A stretch of 64,000 nucleotides of DNA from Legionella sp. GTDB taxonomy: Bacteria > Pseudomonadota > Gammaproteobacteria > Legionellales > Legionellaceae. Shown in pieces: positions 16,825 to 25,537 of the stretch. Location: positions 62,001 to 126,000 of the forward strand of contig JAOATK010000018.1 in assembly GCA_030158115.1 (NCBI GenBank), given 5' to 3'. Each line of letters starts with the position of its first letter. The stretch's first letter is position 1. The position numbers and the translations under genes are program-made. The notes under the pieces are model-generated. The model was not told where the DNA came from and did not search any database. It saw only the letters and a program-made list of their open reading frames with translations.

Positions 16825-17334
16825 TTAAAAATCCAAATCCCAGTCAACAGTAATGAGCTGCTGGCTGTTATCTACACTTAATACAAATTGGTCAGGTAAA
16901 TAAGGAATAAGATGCCTTTTTTCGCCCTGGACTACCAGAACATCATTTGAGCCTGTAGGAATGATTTCAACAACTTTTCCAAAGCTTTCGCCTTTAGAGT
17001 TAACAACATTCATGCCTATCAGTTGGTGCCAGTAATATTCACCAGAGCTCAATTCTTCAAGATGTTCTTTCGGAATCGCAATTTCTATATTCGTGAGACG
17101 TGCCGCCATATCACGATCAGCATAACCTTCAACTAGGGCAATAATAGATTTATTTTGAACTTCCACATTCAATAGCTTAATGGGCTGCCACTCATAATTT
17201 ATGTAGGCATTCCAATGGGCGTATCTCAAGATATTATCACGAGGCTCTGTAAAAGAATGAACTGTAACAAAGCCTTTGATACCGTGGGGCCTTCCAAAAC
17301 GACCGATTATTATCCAGTTTTCTTGATTGCTCAC
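16825..17334 (-). CDS. rimM: Ribosome maturation factor RimM
   Basis: A 169-residue 16S processing factor that binds S19. N-terminal IIGRFGRPHGIKGFVTVHSFTEPRDNI is the family signature; the C-terminal PRC-barrel half includes SSGEYYWHQLIGMNVVNSKGESFGKV and RHLIPYLPDQFVLSVD. It sits four bases after rpsP and directly before trmD, the conserved gammaproteobacterial order. Confidence 0.97.
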   Translation of the reverse strand: MSNQENWIIIGRFGRPHGIKGFVTVHSFTEPRDNILRYAHWNAYINYEWQPIKLLNVEVQNKSIIALVEGYADRDMAARLTNIEIAIPKEHLEELSSGEYYWHQLIGMNVVNSKGESFGKVVEIIPTGSNDVLVVQGEKRHLIPYLPDQFVLSVDNSQQLITVDWDLDF

Positions 17335-17338
17335 GTTA

Positions 17339-17596
17339 TTAAGCAGCAGAATCTTTTTTATTAAATTCTTTTATCAGATCGCTTACGCGGTCAGACATTT
17401 GTGCGCCCACTTTTTGCCATTGACTTAATTTCTCTGCATCAATGTGCAAGCGAACTTCTTGGCCACGTGCTACAGGGTTAAAATAACCAATACGCTCAAT
17501 GTAACTGCCATCGCGACGCTTGCGACTGTCTGTAACAACCATGTGATAAAAAGGACGCTTTTTGGCGCCACCTCGTGATAAACGTATAACTACCAT
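17339..17596 (-). CDS. rpsP: 30S ribosomal protein S16
   Basis: An 85-residue ribosomal protein beginning [21 protein letters not shown] and containing [19 protein letters not shown], both diagnostic of S16. First gene of the operon; the 182 bases between it and ffh on the same strand include the presumed operon promoter and no recognisable riboregulator. Confidence 0.98.
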   Translation of the reverse strand: MVVIRLSRGGAKKRPFYHMVVTDSRKRRDGSYIERIGYFNPVARGQEVRLHIDAEKLSQWQKVGAQMSDRVSDLIKEFNKKDSAA

Positions 17597-17778
17597 TGTT
17601 TGCCTCTACTTAGAGTGGTTACGTAAAAATGCCGTGTATTGTACGAAAATTAACTCGGCATGTGAAGTAGTTCTTGAGAATTATCTTAAAAAAAGCTGAT
17701 AAAGTGTAATTTCGTAATAAATTCAGAGAGTTGCTTTCTGTGTTTATAACCATTACATTTTAACAGAGCTTCTCATTA

Positions 17779-19158
17779 TTACTTCAAATCATCTGGAAAC
17801 ATACCTTTCATTCCAGCCATCCCACCAATGCCACGCATCATTTTTTGCATGCCGCCAGGTTTAGTGAATTTTTTTATCATTTTTTGCATTTGTTCAAATT
17901 GTTTTAGTAATTTATTCACATCTTGAATTTGGGTTCCTGAGCCTAACGCAATACGTTTCTTACGCGATCCGGCAATTAGTTTAGGAATTCGGCGTTCTTT
18001 AGGGGTCATGGAGTTAATAATGGCAACGGTTTGCTTCATGGCCTTGTCACCAACTTGTTGCATCGCTTGTTGGGGCATCATTTGGCCCATTCCGGGTAAT
18101 TTAGTCATCATTCCTGCAATTCCGCCCATGTTATTCATTTGCAGTAATTGTTGTTTAAAATCTTCTAAATCAAAGCTTTTACCCTTTTTTAATTTTTTCG
18201 CTAATTTTTCGCTGGCTTGTTTATCTGACTTGCGCTCTACTTCTTCGATAAGAGTCAGAATATCTCCCATGCCCAGAATTCTCGAAGCAATACGCTCTGG
18301 ATGGAATGGTTCTAGTGCCTCAACTTTTTCACCACTACCTATAAATTTAATAGGTTGTCCGGTAATTTGTTTAACTGATAAGGCTGCGCCTCCGCGAGCA
18401 TCACCATCTGTTTTGGTTAAAATTACTCCGGTTAAGGGTAGCGCTTCATGAAAGGCTTTGGCGGTATTCGCCGCATCTTGTCCTGTCATGCTATCCACGA
18501 CAAACAAGGTTTCTATCGGATTTACAACTTTGTGAAGCGCTTTTATTTCAGCCATCATATCAGCATCGACATGCAAACGACCTGCGGTATCAATAAGCAG
18601 CACATCAATGTATTGTTTTTTCGCGAATTCTAAGGCTTTTTTTGCAATATCTAGAGGTTTTTCATGCGCTTGGGCAGGGAAAAACGCAACGTCAATTTGC
18701 TGTGCTAAGACTTGAAGCTGTTGGATTGCTGCTGGTCTATAAGTATCGACACTCACTACCATGACCTTTTTCTTTTCGGTGTCTTTGAGGTAGCGGGCAA
18801 GTTTTGCGGTGCTTGTGGTTTTTCCTGAGCCTTGTAAACCAGCCATTAAAAATACAGCAGGGGGTTGGGTTTTAAAATCGAGTTCAGCGCGCGCGCCACC
18901 CATCACTTGCACTAATTCATCATGAACTATTTTAATAAAGGCTTGATCAGGATTTAAATTGTTCGCAACTTCTTGTCCTAAAGATTTTTGTTTTATTTGT
19001 TCAATAAAGTCTTTAATAACAGGGAGAGCGACATCTGCTTCAATCAGAGAAAGCCTGACTTCACGTAATACTTGCTGTAGGTTTTCTTCTGTTAATCGAC
19101 CTTGTCCTCGCAAATTTTTAAAGGTGCGGGTCAAGCGTTCAGTTAAGCTATCAAACAT
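17779..19158 (-). CDS. ffh: Signal recognition particle protein Ffh
   Basis: A 459-residue SRP54 GTPase that targets membrane proteins co-translationally with 4.5S RNA. The N domain is followed by the G domain with AGLQGSGKTTSTAKLA (P-loop), DTYRPAA, DTAGRLHVD and LTKTDGDARGGAAL. The C-terminal M domain is Met-rich (MNNMGGIAGMMTKLPGMGQMM, PGGMQKMMRGIGGMAGM). Length is typical. Upstream of the rpsP operon in the same orientation, as in many gammaproteobacteria. Confidence 0.98.
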   Translation of the reverse strand: MFDSLTERLTRTFKNLRGQGRLTEENLQQVLREVRLSLIEADVALPVIKDFIEQIKQKSLGQEVANNLNPDQAFIKIVHDELVQVMGGARAELDFKTQPPAVFLMAGLQGSGKTTSTAKLARYLKDTEKKKVMVVSVDTYRPAAIQQLQVLAQQIDVAFFPAQAHEKPLDIAKKALEFAKKQYIDVLLIDTAGRLHVDADMMAEIKALHKVVNPIETLFVVDSMTGQDAANTAKAFHEALPLTGVILTKTDGDARGGAALSVKQITGQPIKFIGSGEKVEALEPFHPERIASRILGMGDILTLIEEVERKSDKQASEKLAKKLKKGKSFDLEDFKQQLLQMNNMGGIAGMMTKLPGMGQMMPQQAMQQVGDKAMKQTVAIINSMTPKERRIPKLIAGSRKKRIALGSGTQIQDVNKLLKQFEQMQKMIKKFTKPGGMQKMMRGIGGMAGMKGMFPDDLK

Positions 19159-19302
19159 AGTATGTAATACCCGGAAAAAATAGGCACTATAGCACAGAGC
19201 TATAATAGTTTGCCACTTCAGATGTGTAAGTTCAGTACTCCTTAATGTATGTCATTTAATTAACCAAGAATTATATGGTTGGTTAATGAGTTCTATTGAG
19301 AT

Positions 19303-20001
19303 CTACTGGCTTAAATGGGTTTTTTTTTGAGTCAATTGAATATAGGCCGCAGCATGTTGATCAGCATGATTTTTATAGCCTTTATAAAAGTAACGAGAAA
19401 TTTTGTTAAGCAAAGGATCCGTAACGCCATTTAAAAAAGCATAATGAGTATTATCATGAAGGTGATGCACAGCATGATGTTTTTTGGAGAGTAGAATGTG
19501 ATATTTTTGTAAGAGGCAAATAAATTTATTTTTTTTGACTGCATTATGACACCAGTAATGGGACAGTTCGGCAATGGAAGAAAGAATGCCAATACTAACG
19601 AGACAGACATTCACGCTATAATTCAGTGAAAAGGAATGTTGTGCAAAAACCAATCCTATCAAATAAACAAATAGCCAAAATTTAGTCCCTGTCTCGTAAA
19701 AATAAACCTTCAATGGGTGCTTGGTTTTATATTTTTGGGCATGATGAAGATGAAAGGCTGAAATGAAAGGACCAACTACTGACGTATATTGGGTATTATT
19801 GTCCATGTACATATGGACAAAGCCATTAATAAAATCGGTCATGATGTAGGCGACAATTAATGCGCCAAAGAGGGCGATAAAAAGCGTGCCATCATAAGCC
19901 CGTAGTAAATTAATTAAAGTAACTGCTTGCAACGATATGACACCCAATGAGTTTATGCGCTCGAGAAGAGTATAAATACGAATGGTATTATACTGTTGCA
20001 T
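19303..20001 (-). CDS. CarF/TMEM189-like lipid desaturase (Kua domain)
   Basis: A 232-residue membrane protein with hydrophobic helices near residues 35-58 and 108-150. Conserved histidine groups are spaced as in the Kua/TMEM189/CarF lipid desaturase domain: GFVHMYMDNN, AFHLHHAQKYKTKHP, ELSHYWCHN, and KKHHAVHHLHDNTHYAFLNGVTDPLLN. CarF and TMEM189 are plasmanylethanolamine desaturases that introduce the vinyl-ether bond of plasmalogens. Whether this protein has that activity or desaturates another lipid cannot be read from sequence. It is a single gene with no lipid-pathway neighbours. Start is the ATG at 20001. Confidence 0.78.
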   Translation of the reverse strand: MQQYNTIRIYTLLERINSLGVISLQAVTLINLLRAYDGTLFIALFGALIVAYIMTDFINGFVHMYMDNNTQYTSVVGPFISAFHLHHAQKYKTKHPLKVYFYETGTKFWLFVYLIGLVFAQHSFSLNYSVNVCLVSIGILSSIAELSHYWCHNAVKKNKFICLLQKYHILLSKKHHAVHHLHDNTHYAFLNGVTDPLLNKISRYFYKGYKNHADQHAAAYIQLTQKKTHLSQ

Positions 20002-20465
20002 GGCCTGATAAAACTCTGAAATTTTAGGTTCAAAACCGTCTTGATTTATTGAGGTATTAATTTTTATTAGATCCCTAATGATGCTTTTTAGCTGAATTTC
20101 TATTCATATTACATTTCTATAGAAGTTGTTATTATAAATTAAAAACCAAGGTTTGTTGACTATGCAGATCTCGACCAAAGAGCCTCGACAGTGGAATTGT
20201 CAATAGCCTTAATTAGAATATGAAATACTCTCAGTATACGCGCATTTTTTAAAGAATAAGCAGTAGCGCGTTCAAAAATGAAGAGATTTTTTTTTGCAGT
20301 CATGTTATTTTAAGCGTCAAATAACAAATAAAATACTCTCTTTGTGTTTTTTAAGAAGAAAAATCACTGAAGTTGTTTATTTATTGTGCGATCATTAAGG
20401 TTTTCTTAAGCTTTTTCAAATATAATAAGCTTTTGCAAGCCAAACACAGCCTATGAAGGAATGCG
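20002..20465. other. Intergenic region between divergent genes, promoter area
   Basis: 464 AT-rich bases with no open frame worth calling, no tRNA and no repeat that I can detect. A TATAAT at 20421-20426 lies about 40 bases before the permease ATG and is the best candidate -10. Minus-strand promoter elements for the desaturase should also be here but none is distinctive. Confidence 0.5.
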
Positions 20466-21869
20466 ATGAGTAATAAAAAACATTCATTAACGATTTTTAG
20501 CCTGACAATGATTACAGTGGGCTCGGTGGACAGCATTCGTAATCTACCGGCTACGGCTTTGTTTGGCAGTCAATTGATATTTTATTTTTTATTAGGGGCC
20601 TTATTTTTCTTGATTCCTACGGCCTTAGTATCTGCAGAATTAGCTTCTGGCTGGGCAAAGCAAGGCGGAATTTATATTTGGGTAAAACAAGCTTTTGGTA
20701 AAAAAGTAGGTTTTCTTGCCATTTGGTTGCAATGGATAGAAAATGTCATTTGGTATCCTACTATCTTGTCCTTTGTCGCGGGAACCATTGGCTATTTAAT
20801 TAATCCCCAACTTACTAGTAATCCTTATTTTCTTTGGTCCGTTATTGTAAGTTGTTTCTGGGGGGCTACCTTATTAAATTTAAGAGGAATGAGCTCTTCT
20901 GCATTTTTTAGTAATCTATGCTCTTTAGCCGGGTTGCTCTTGCCTATGTCTTTAATTATTAGCTTAGGAGTAGCGTGGCTTGTTCAAGGCAATCCATTAC
21001 AAATTCAATTTGATATTCCTAGTATTATTCCACATATTTCAGACAGTTCTATGTGGGTGTCGTTGACTGCTATTATCATGTCTTTTTGTGGCATTGAAAT
21101 AGCCACAGTGCATGCAAATGATGTTGAAAATCCACAGAATGCCTTCCCTAAAGTTTTAATTTATTCAGTCGGTATTATTTTAAGTACCTTGATTCTTGGG
21201 TCTTTGGCAATTGCCATTGTTCTGCCTGGAAATGACATTAATTTAGTGTCTGGAATTATGCAGGCATTTGAGGCGTTTTTTTTCCGATATAATTTGCCTT
21301 GGATGATGCCTGTCATTGCCGTTATGTTGGTGTTGGGCGGGTTAGGCGGCGTGAGTAATTGGATTATTGCGCCTACGAAAGGATTGTTGGTGGCTGCTGA
21401 GGATGGTAATTTACCGACTGCTTTTCAGCAGACCAATAAAAATGGAGCCCCTGTTTTGATGCTTCTGACCCAGGCGCTAATAGTTACTGTATTATCGGGG
21501 TTATTCTTATTTATGCCTAGCGTTAATGGCTCTTATTGGCTCTTGACTGCTTTGGCTGCTCAGCTGTATATGTTAATGTATTTCATTATGTTTATTGCGG
21601 CGATTAAATTACGTTTTTCAGAGCCTAATCATGAGCGTGCGTTCAAAATTCCTGGGGGGATTTGGGGGATGCTTTTAGTTGCTGGTGTGGGTATTATTGG
21701 GGTATGTGCAACCTTGGCGGTTAGCTTTATACCACCTAGTAAAATTGATGTAGGCAGTGTGGTGCACTACGAACTCACTTTGATTTTGGGTTTAATTTTA
21801 ATGTGTTCTCCTCCCTTTATCAGCTCTTGGTTGCAATCAAAAACTGCCGATATGGAGCCTGTTGTTTAG
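20466..21869 (+). CDS. APC-family amino acid permease (GadC-like antiporter)
   Basis: A 467-residue transporter with about 12 hydrophobic helices. The N-terminus SLTMITVGSVDSIRNLPATALFGSQL and LVSAELASGWAKQGGIYIWVKQAFGKKVGF, followed by WLQWIENVIWYPTILSFVAG, resemble the glutamate:GABA antiporter (GadC/YjeM) branch of the APC superfamily. The ATG at 20466 has gaaggaat upstream. Legionella relies on amino acids for carbon, so amino acid exchange is a plausible role; exact substrates are unknown. Confidence 0.88.
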   Translation: MSNKKHSLTIFSLTMITVGSVDSIRNLPATALFGSQLIFYFLLGALFFLIPTALVSAELASGWAKQGGIYIWVKQAFGKKVGFLAIWLQWIENVIWYPTILSFVAGTIGYLINPQLTSNPYFLWSVIVSCFWGATLLNLRGMSSSAFFSNLCSLAGLLLPMSLIISLGVAWLVQGNPLQIQFDIPSIIPHISDSSMWVSLTAIIMSFCGIEIATVHANDVENPQNAFPKVLIYSVGIILSTLILGSLAIAIVLPGNDINLVSGIMQAFEAFFFRYNLPWMMPVIAVMLVLGGLGGVSNWIIAPTKGLLVAAEDGNLPTAFQQTNKNGAPVLMLLTQALIVTVLSGLFLFMPSVNGSYWLLTALAAQLYMLMYFIMFIAAIKLRFSEPNHERAFKIPGGIWGMLLVAGVGIIGVCATLAVSFIPPSKIDVGSVVHYELTLILGLILMCSPPFISSWLQSKTADMEPVV

Positions 21870-21897
21870 AATTTTAAAATGAAGGCACAGGGAAAAC

Positions 21898-22425
21898 ATG
21901 CCAAAAGAATCCAATGAAGTGCTCTCGGACTTAGTAACGCGACTTCCCGAGTTAGAGTGGAAAATTAGTCAGTTAGGCACTTCTTTTTCAAGTCGCAGCT
22001 TACCTCGAGGATTATTTCGAACCAGCATAGCCGCCAATGGCGTGTCCTTTGTCGCTGAAATTAAAGCCGATCTTGAGCTACTACTCGAACAGAAAAACGA
22101 ACATAGTGCCTTTTATCTGGCGGAGCGCATTCGCCAAAAAATAAACGTTTTAGTCGCTCTTTGCCAAATTCATAGTCGAAAAAATCAACCCGAAGAAAAA
22201 GTCTCCTTTGGTGTCAAAATGTTGAGCACTAGACAACAATGGATACATGATTTAGAACTAGATATTCAAACCTTAGAAAAACAGCAACAGGCAATGACTA
22301 AGACTTTAGAACAAATGCTTCGTTATAATAAAACAGAAGCAATCCTGGATTTAAAAGCAGAATTAGGTAAAATTGAACGTCGATTAACTTTGGCAAAAGA
22401 AACCTTCAGTCGGGCAGTTTCATAA
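21898..22425 (+). CDS. PriC-like primosomal replication protein (tentative)
   Basis: A 175-residue all-helical protein without membrane segments. The spacing of LGTSFSSRSLPRGLFRTS, then LELLLEQKNEHSAFYLAERIRQKINVLVALC and a Leu/Gln-rich C-terminal helix pair resembles PriC, which reloads the replicative helicase at stalled forks. The match is by general pattern and is not strong. It lies 28 bases after the permease and 10 bases before the redoxin gene, so the three may be transcribed together. Confidence 0.55.
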   Translation: MPKESNEVLSDLVTRLPELEWKISQLGTSFSSRSLPRGLFRTSIAANGVSFVAEIKADLELLLEQKNEHSAFYLAERIRQKINVLVALCQIHSRKNQPEEKVSFGVKMLSTRQQWIHDLELDIQTLEKQQQAMTKTLEQMLRYNKTEAILDLKAELGKIERRLTLAKETFSRAVS

Positions 22426-22435
22426 AGGATATATC

Positions 22436-23008
22436 ATGGCTAAAACAGCATCCAACATGCTTCCCTTAGGAAGTAAAGCAGTCCCTTTTACATTAATTGA
22501 TACACGAACCCATAAGCCCGTTTCTCTTGAGGAGTACAAATCCTCTATTGCGACGGTCATCATGTTTTTATCAAATCACTGCCCTTATGTAAAACATGTT
22601 CAGGTAAAAATTGCTGAGATGGCAAAACAATACCAACAAAAAGGTATTCAATTTATTGCTATTAGTTCGAATGACATTGAAAGTTACCCTGATGATAGCC
22701 CAGAAAAAATGCGTCTAGAAGCGGAGAATTTTAATTATTCATTCCCTTATTTGTTTGATGAAACGCAAGAAGTTGCTAAGGCTTATCAAGCAGCTTGTAC
22801 ACCTGATTTTTATATTTTTGATAAGGATCTACGCTGTGTATATCGTGGGTGCTTGGATGAGTCTACCCCGGGGAATAACCAACCAGTCACTGGGGCTCAT
22901 TTGGGAAGGGCATTAGATAATATCTTGGCAGGCAAAGCAGTGAGTGCTGAGCAAAAACCAAGCCTTGGTTGTAATATTAAATGGAAAGACACTAATTCTT
23001 GCCATTGA
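22436..23008 (+). CDS. Thioredoxin-fold redoxin family protein
   Basis: A 190-residue cytoplasmic protein with thioredoxin-fold landmarks: TVIMFLSNHCPYVKHV (a single active-site-type Cys followed by PYV instead of CxxC), IQFIAISSNDIESYPDD, SFPYLFDETQEVAKAYQAACTPDFYIFD and the cis-Pro region TPDFY. This is the AhpC/Redoxin-like family common in bacteria. The remaining Cys are in AACTP, LRCVYRGC and near the C-terminus (LGCNIKW, NSCH). Probably a thiol peroxidase or reductase; the electron donor is unknown. Confidence 0.85.
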   Translation: MAKTASNMLPLGSKAVPFTLIDTRTHKPVSLEEYKSSIATVIMFLSNHCPYVKHVQVKIAEMAKQYQQKGIQFIAISSNDIESYPDDSPEKMRLEAENFNYSFPYLFDETQEVAKAYQAACTPDFYIFDKDLRCVYRGCLDESTPGNNQPVTGAHLGRALDNILAGKAVSAEQKPSLGCNIKWKDTNSCH

Positions 23009-23095
23009 ATCAAAAATTGTTTGTTGGGACAACCTTCTTTATGTTATTAAATAAGAGGCTACACAGCTCATATTCAAATACTAAAAGGAGTTTTC

Positions 23096-23437
23096 ATGTC
23101 CGAGAAATTTACCCATATTACTAAAGACATCAGTACGCAGCTTGCTAAAATGCGTAAAGAAATGCCAGAAGTCATGGCAGGGTTTTCAGCCTTAGCTCAA
23201 GCAGTAACGAAAGAGGGTGTTTTAAATAAAAAAACTAAAGAATTAATTGCTATTGCTTTAGCGGTTGCAAACCATTGTCCTGGATGCATTGGTTTTCATT
23301 CACAAACATTAGTTAAGTTAGGGACTACTCGTGAAGAGCTGTTAGAAACTTTAAGTATGGCTATCTATATGGGGGGTGGACCTTCTTTAATGTATGCTGC
23401 TGAAGCGTTGGAAGCTTTTGAAGAATTTAGTCAATAA
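23096..23437 (+). CDS. Carboxymuconolactone decarboxylase/AhpD-like protein
   Basis: A 113-residue helical protein with the CMD/AhpD core KTKELIAIALAVANHCPGCIGFHSQTLVKLGTTREEL, where CPGC followed by a His two residues later (GFH) forms the AhpD-type redox site. Members act as alkylhydroperoxidases or peroxide-linked disulphide reductases. The ATG follows aaggag. Placed just after a redoxin gene, suggesting a shared thiol-redox role (inference from proximity). Confidence 0.9.
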   Translation: MSEKFTHITKDISTQLAKMRKEMPEVMAGFSALAQAVTKEGVLNKKTKELIAIALAVANHCPGCIGFHSQTLVKLGTTREELLETLSMAIYMGGGPSLMYAAEALEAFEEFSQ

Positions 23438-23523
23438 GTAGCCTGGTTGCTTGCAACCGGGGTGGTTTTAGTGTGCGTTGAAATTCTTGAGAGGGAATTC
23501 CTGGTTGCAAGCAACCAGGCTAC
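23438..23523. repeat. 86-bp palindromic element between convergent genes
   Basis: The left arm, 23438-23458, reads gtagcctggttgcttgcaac plus one c; the right arm, 23503-23523, is its perfect 21-base reverse complement, with 44 bases between. Each arm is itself a small palindrome (ggttgc-ttgc-aacc type). It begins directly after the stop of the CMD gene and lies 36 bases from the end of the convergent gene, so it could serve as a bidirectional terminator. It looks like a dispersed mini-element. Confidence 0.9.
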
Positions 23524-23558
23524 GTCTTTTATGGTCTTTTACCGGTTGTGCTCAGTCT

Positions 23559-23996
23559 TTATTGCGTGCCCCATGCTTGAGACAGTCCCGTTTTTGCTGT
23601 ATTACCGCGGCAAGGATATTGCTTACTCACACCTAACCAAGCCACTTGAGAGACTGTCAAGGAGTCTTTGTCGCTTTGTTGGCTAGTGAGTTCTTTATAG
23701 GTTTGTTGGATTAAATCATTTAGTTCTATGGGGTTTAGTTGCTTTCCTGGGGGTAAGCAAAAAATAGGGTTTCCTTGTTTTTTAGCCTCTTCATTGGCTT
23801 GAATCATCGTTTCTTCAATACTTTCACAGGTAATAGTTAATACGTGTCGAGCCGATCTTGCCCAAGCTTGGGCTTGAGGATCAGCTTTAATTTCCATTTG
23901 GGGAATATTATTCGCGATTCCCATGTAATTTTTAATAGTATCTGCTTGTATGGTTTGACACAAAAAAAAGAAACTGACTAAGAGTAAACGCACCAT
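23559..23996 (-). CDS. Exported Rap1a/Tai-like protein
   Basis: A 145-residue protein with an N-terminal signal peptide (MVRLLLVSFFFLCQTIQA). The mature part contains NPIFCLPPGKQLNPIELNDLIQQTYKEL and VSQVAWLGVSKQYPC, resembling the Rap1a/Tai fold in which FC.P.G...L and a C-terminal YPC Cys are conserved. The family was named for type VI immunity proteins, but many members stand alone and have no known toxin. No toxin or T6SS gene is nearby. Start ATG has AAGGA five bases upstream. Confidence 0.6.
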   Translation of the reverse strand: MVRLLLVSFFFLCQTIQADTIKNYMGIANNIPQMEIKADPQAQAWARSARHVLTITCESIEETMIQANEEAKKQGNPIFCLPPGKQLNPIELNDLIQQTYKELTSQQSDKDSLTVSQVAWLGVSKQYPCRGNTAKTGLSQAWGTQ

Positions 23997-24011
23997 AAAA
24001 TCCTTAAAATT

Positions 24012-24215
24012 TTAAATACCATGAGGTTTAATTAAACCTAATTTAAAGCTAATTAACAAAAATATAAATAAAGTTAAAGAAATACCAATTCTTAGTGTGA
24101 GTGCCTTAATCGTGCGTTTGGAGTTTCCAGAGTCACGCAAAAGGAAGAAAAGACCACTGAATAAAGAGCCTGCGATAATAATCATTGTAAAGATGATGAT
24201 GATTTTGGTGATCAT
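24012..24215 (-). CDS. DUF2909 two-helix membrane protein
   Basis: A 67-residue protein with two hydrophobic helices (about residues 4-26 and 44-62) separated by a basic loop RDSGNSKRTIKALTLRIG, the pattern of the twin-transmembrane DUF2909 family found next to cytochrome oxidase assembly genes. Here it lies divergently from the SURF1 gene with 58 bases between, so a shared role in cytochrome c oxidase biogenesis is plausible. ATG preceded by GGAGT. Confidence 0.75.
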   Translation of the reverse strand: MITKIIIIFTMIIIAGSLFSGLFFLLRDSGNSKRTIKALTLRIGISLTLFIFLLISFKLGLIKPHGI

Positions 24216-24273
24216 TTGTTATACTCCAAAATTGCCGATTGGTGCAAAAAAATATTTGGGTAATTAATAAACT

Positions 24274-25008
24274 ATGCCTAGTGTACTCTTTTTTAAATTT
24301 CGTTTCACCCCAAGTTGGTTAATGATTAGCCTTGCCACGGTATTTTTTTTCTTATTTTTATACTTGGGATTTTGGCAAATTCATCGCGCAGATGAAAAGA
24401 CAGCGATGCTTGGCGCACAAAAAATTCAACAGAGCTTGCCTCCAAGAGCATGGAACAAAAATAAAAAATTACCATTACAATATGAGCAAATCAAATTAAA
24501 AGGAACTTATTTAACGCAACTATTTTTATTAGATAATCAACATTATCAACATCAATTTGGTTATAATGTACTGTCACCGCTCTTGTTAGATGATGGTTCT
24601 GTGGTGATGATTGATAGAGGGTGGGTTCCTGGTGATATCACACGACGTGTTTTTCCAAATGTTCCCATTGTTTCGGGCTTAATAAAATTACAAGGATCAG
24701 CCTATTTTCCTTCTAAAAATCAATGGGTTTTAGGTCCTGCTGTAGAAGAAAAAGGGAATGAAACGATTATTTTAGAACGTTTAGATGAACAATTAGTAAG
24801 CCAAATTTTGCAAAAAACAGTCTATCCGTTTATTATTCGCCTCGACAAGAAAGATACACAGGGATTTGTGCGTGAATGGGAGACAGTCTCCATGCAGCCT
24901 CAGCGGCATTTAGCTTATGCATTGCAATGGTTTGCTATGGCTTTTGTTATCTTGATATTATTTGTAGCATTAAATCTGAAGAAAGAAAATGAAAAGAAAA
25001 ACCAATAA
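24274..25008 (+). CDS. SURF1 family cytochrome oxidase assembly protein
   Basis: A 244-residue inner-membrane protein with an N-terminal helix (about residues 15-32, ending LGFWQIHRADEK) and a C-terminal helix (about 212-232). Between them lie the SURF1 features LKGTYL...FLLDNQHYQHQFGYNVLSPL, MIDRGWVPGD and RHLAYALQWFAMAF. SURF1 helps insert heme A into the oxidase. First gene of an assembly operon; overlaps the next gene by 20 bases. Confidence 0.93.
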   Translation: MPSVLFFKFRFTPSWLMISLATVFFFLFLYLGFWQIHRADEKTAMLGAQKIQQSLPPRAWNKNKKLPLQYEQIKLKGTYLTQLFLLDNQHYQHQFGYNVLSPLLLDDGSVVMIDRGWVPGDITRRVFPNVPIVSGLIKLQGSAYFPSKNQWVLGPAVEEKGNETIILERLDEQLVSQILQKTVYPFIIRLDKKDTQGFVREWETVSMQPQRHLAYALQWFAMAFVILILFVALNLKKENEKKNQ

Positions 25009-25537
25009 ATATTATGTTTTACTGTTATTAGTTTTACTATTTGCGGCCCCAGGTATCGCGGCTTATATTGTGTATCAAAATCCTAGTTGGTTAAGCGCTG
25101 CAAAAGTAAATAAGGGTGATTTACTGACTCCTTCTATCTTATGTAAAGCGTTTGATGGAGAAAAAAAATGGCGTATGGTTTACTGGACGCCAACTACTTG
25201 TACAACATCCTGCATGAAACAACTCGACACCTTAGCAAGAGTACGCTTAGCTTTGGGGCGTCGATTATATCAGGTAGACCAATGGCTTATTTTAGGTGAG
25301 AATGCCGCTCCATTATCATCTGAAGCAAAAACCACCTTAAAAGAATTAAATTTTAAAGTGGGGTATTTGCCTGAAGCTGAGATCAAGGCAAGAGGTGCCT
25401 TATTTTCCCAAGCTAAAATATTTTTAGCCGATCCTGATAATTATTTAATTCTGAGCTATTCGTCACCAGCAAATCCTGATGACGTGTATAAGGATTTGAA
25501 ATTATTACTTAATACAACAGAAAACAAGAATGGTTAA
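24989..25537 (+). CDS. Membrane-anchored protein of the oxidase assembly operon
   Basis: A 182-residue protein with one N-terminal membrane helix (about residues 8-25) and a periplasmic domain with a YWTPTTCTTSCMKQLDTLARVR segment. The C-T-T-S-C spacing (CxxxC) recalls Sco-type thioredoxin-like metallochaperones, so it may be a shortened copper or redox protein. It is nested between SURF1 and ctaA with overlaps on both sides (20 and 8 bases), strong evidence for co-expression and a common assembly role. No exact function can be assigned. Confidence 0.8.
   Translation: MKRKTNKYYVLLLLVLLFAAPGIAAYIVYQNPSWLSAAKVNKGDLLTPSILCKAFDGEKKWRMVYWTPTTCTTSCMKQLDTLARVRLALGRRLYQVDQWLILGENAAPLSSEAKTTLKELNFKVGYLPEAEIKARGALFSQAKIFLADPDNYLILSYSSPANPDDVYKDLKLLLNTTENKNG

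Noticed and set aside
18008..18451. 147-codon plus-strand frame opposite ffh
   Set aside because: Antisense shadow of the Met-rich M domain and G domain of ffh; no supporting ribosome site.
23447..23686. 79-codon plus-strand frame over the palindromic element
   Set aside because: Half lies in the repeat and half antisense to the Rap1a-like gene; no family resemblance.
23559..23996. Toxin-immunity pair with the convergent CMD gene
   Set aside because: The CMD gene is a typical AhpD-like redox protein, not a toxin; adjacency is convergent and separated by a repeat.
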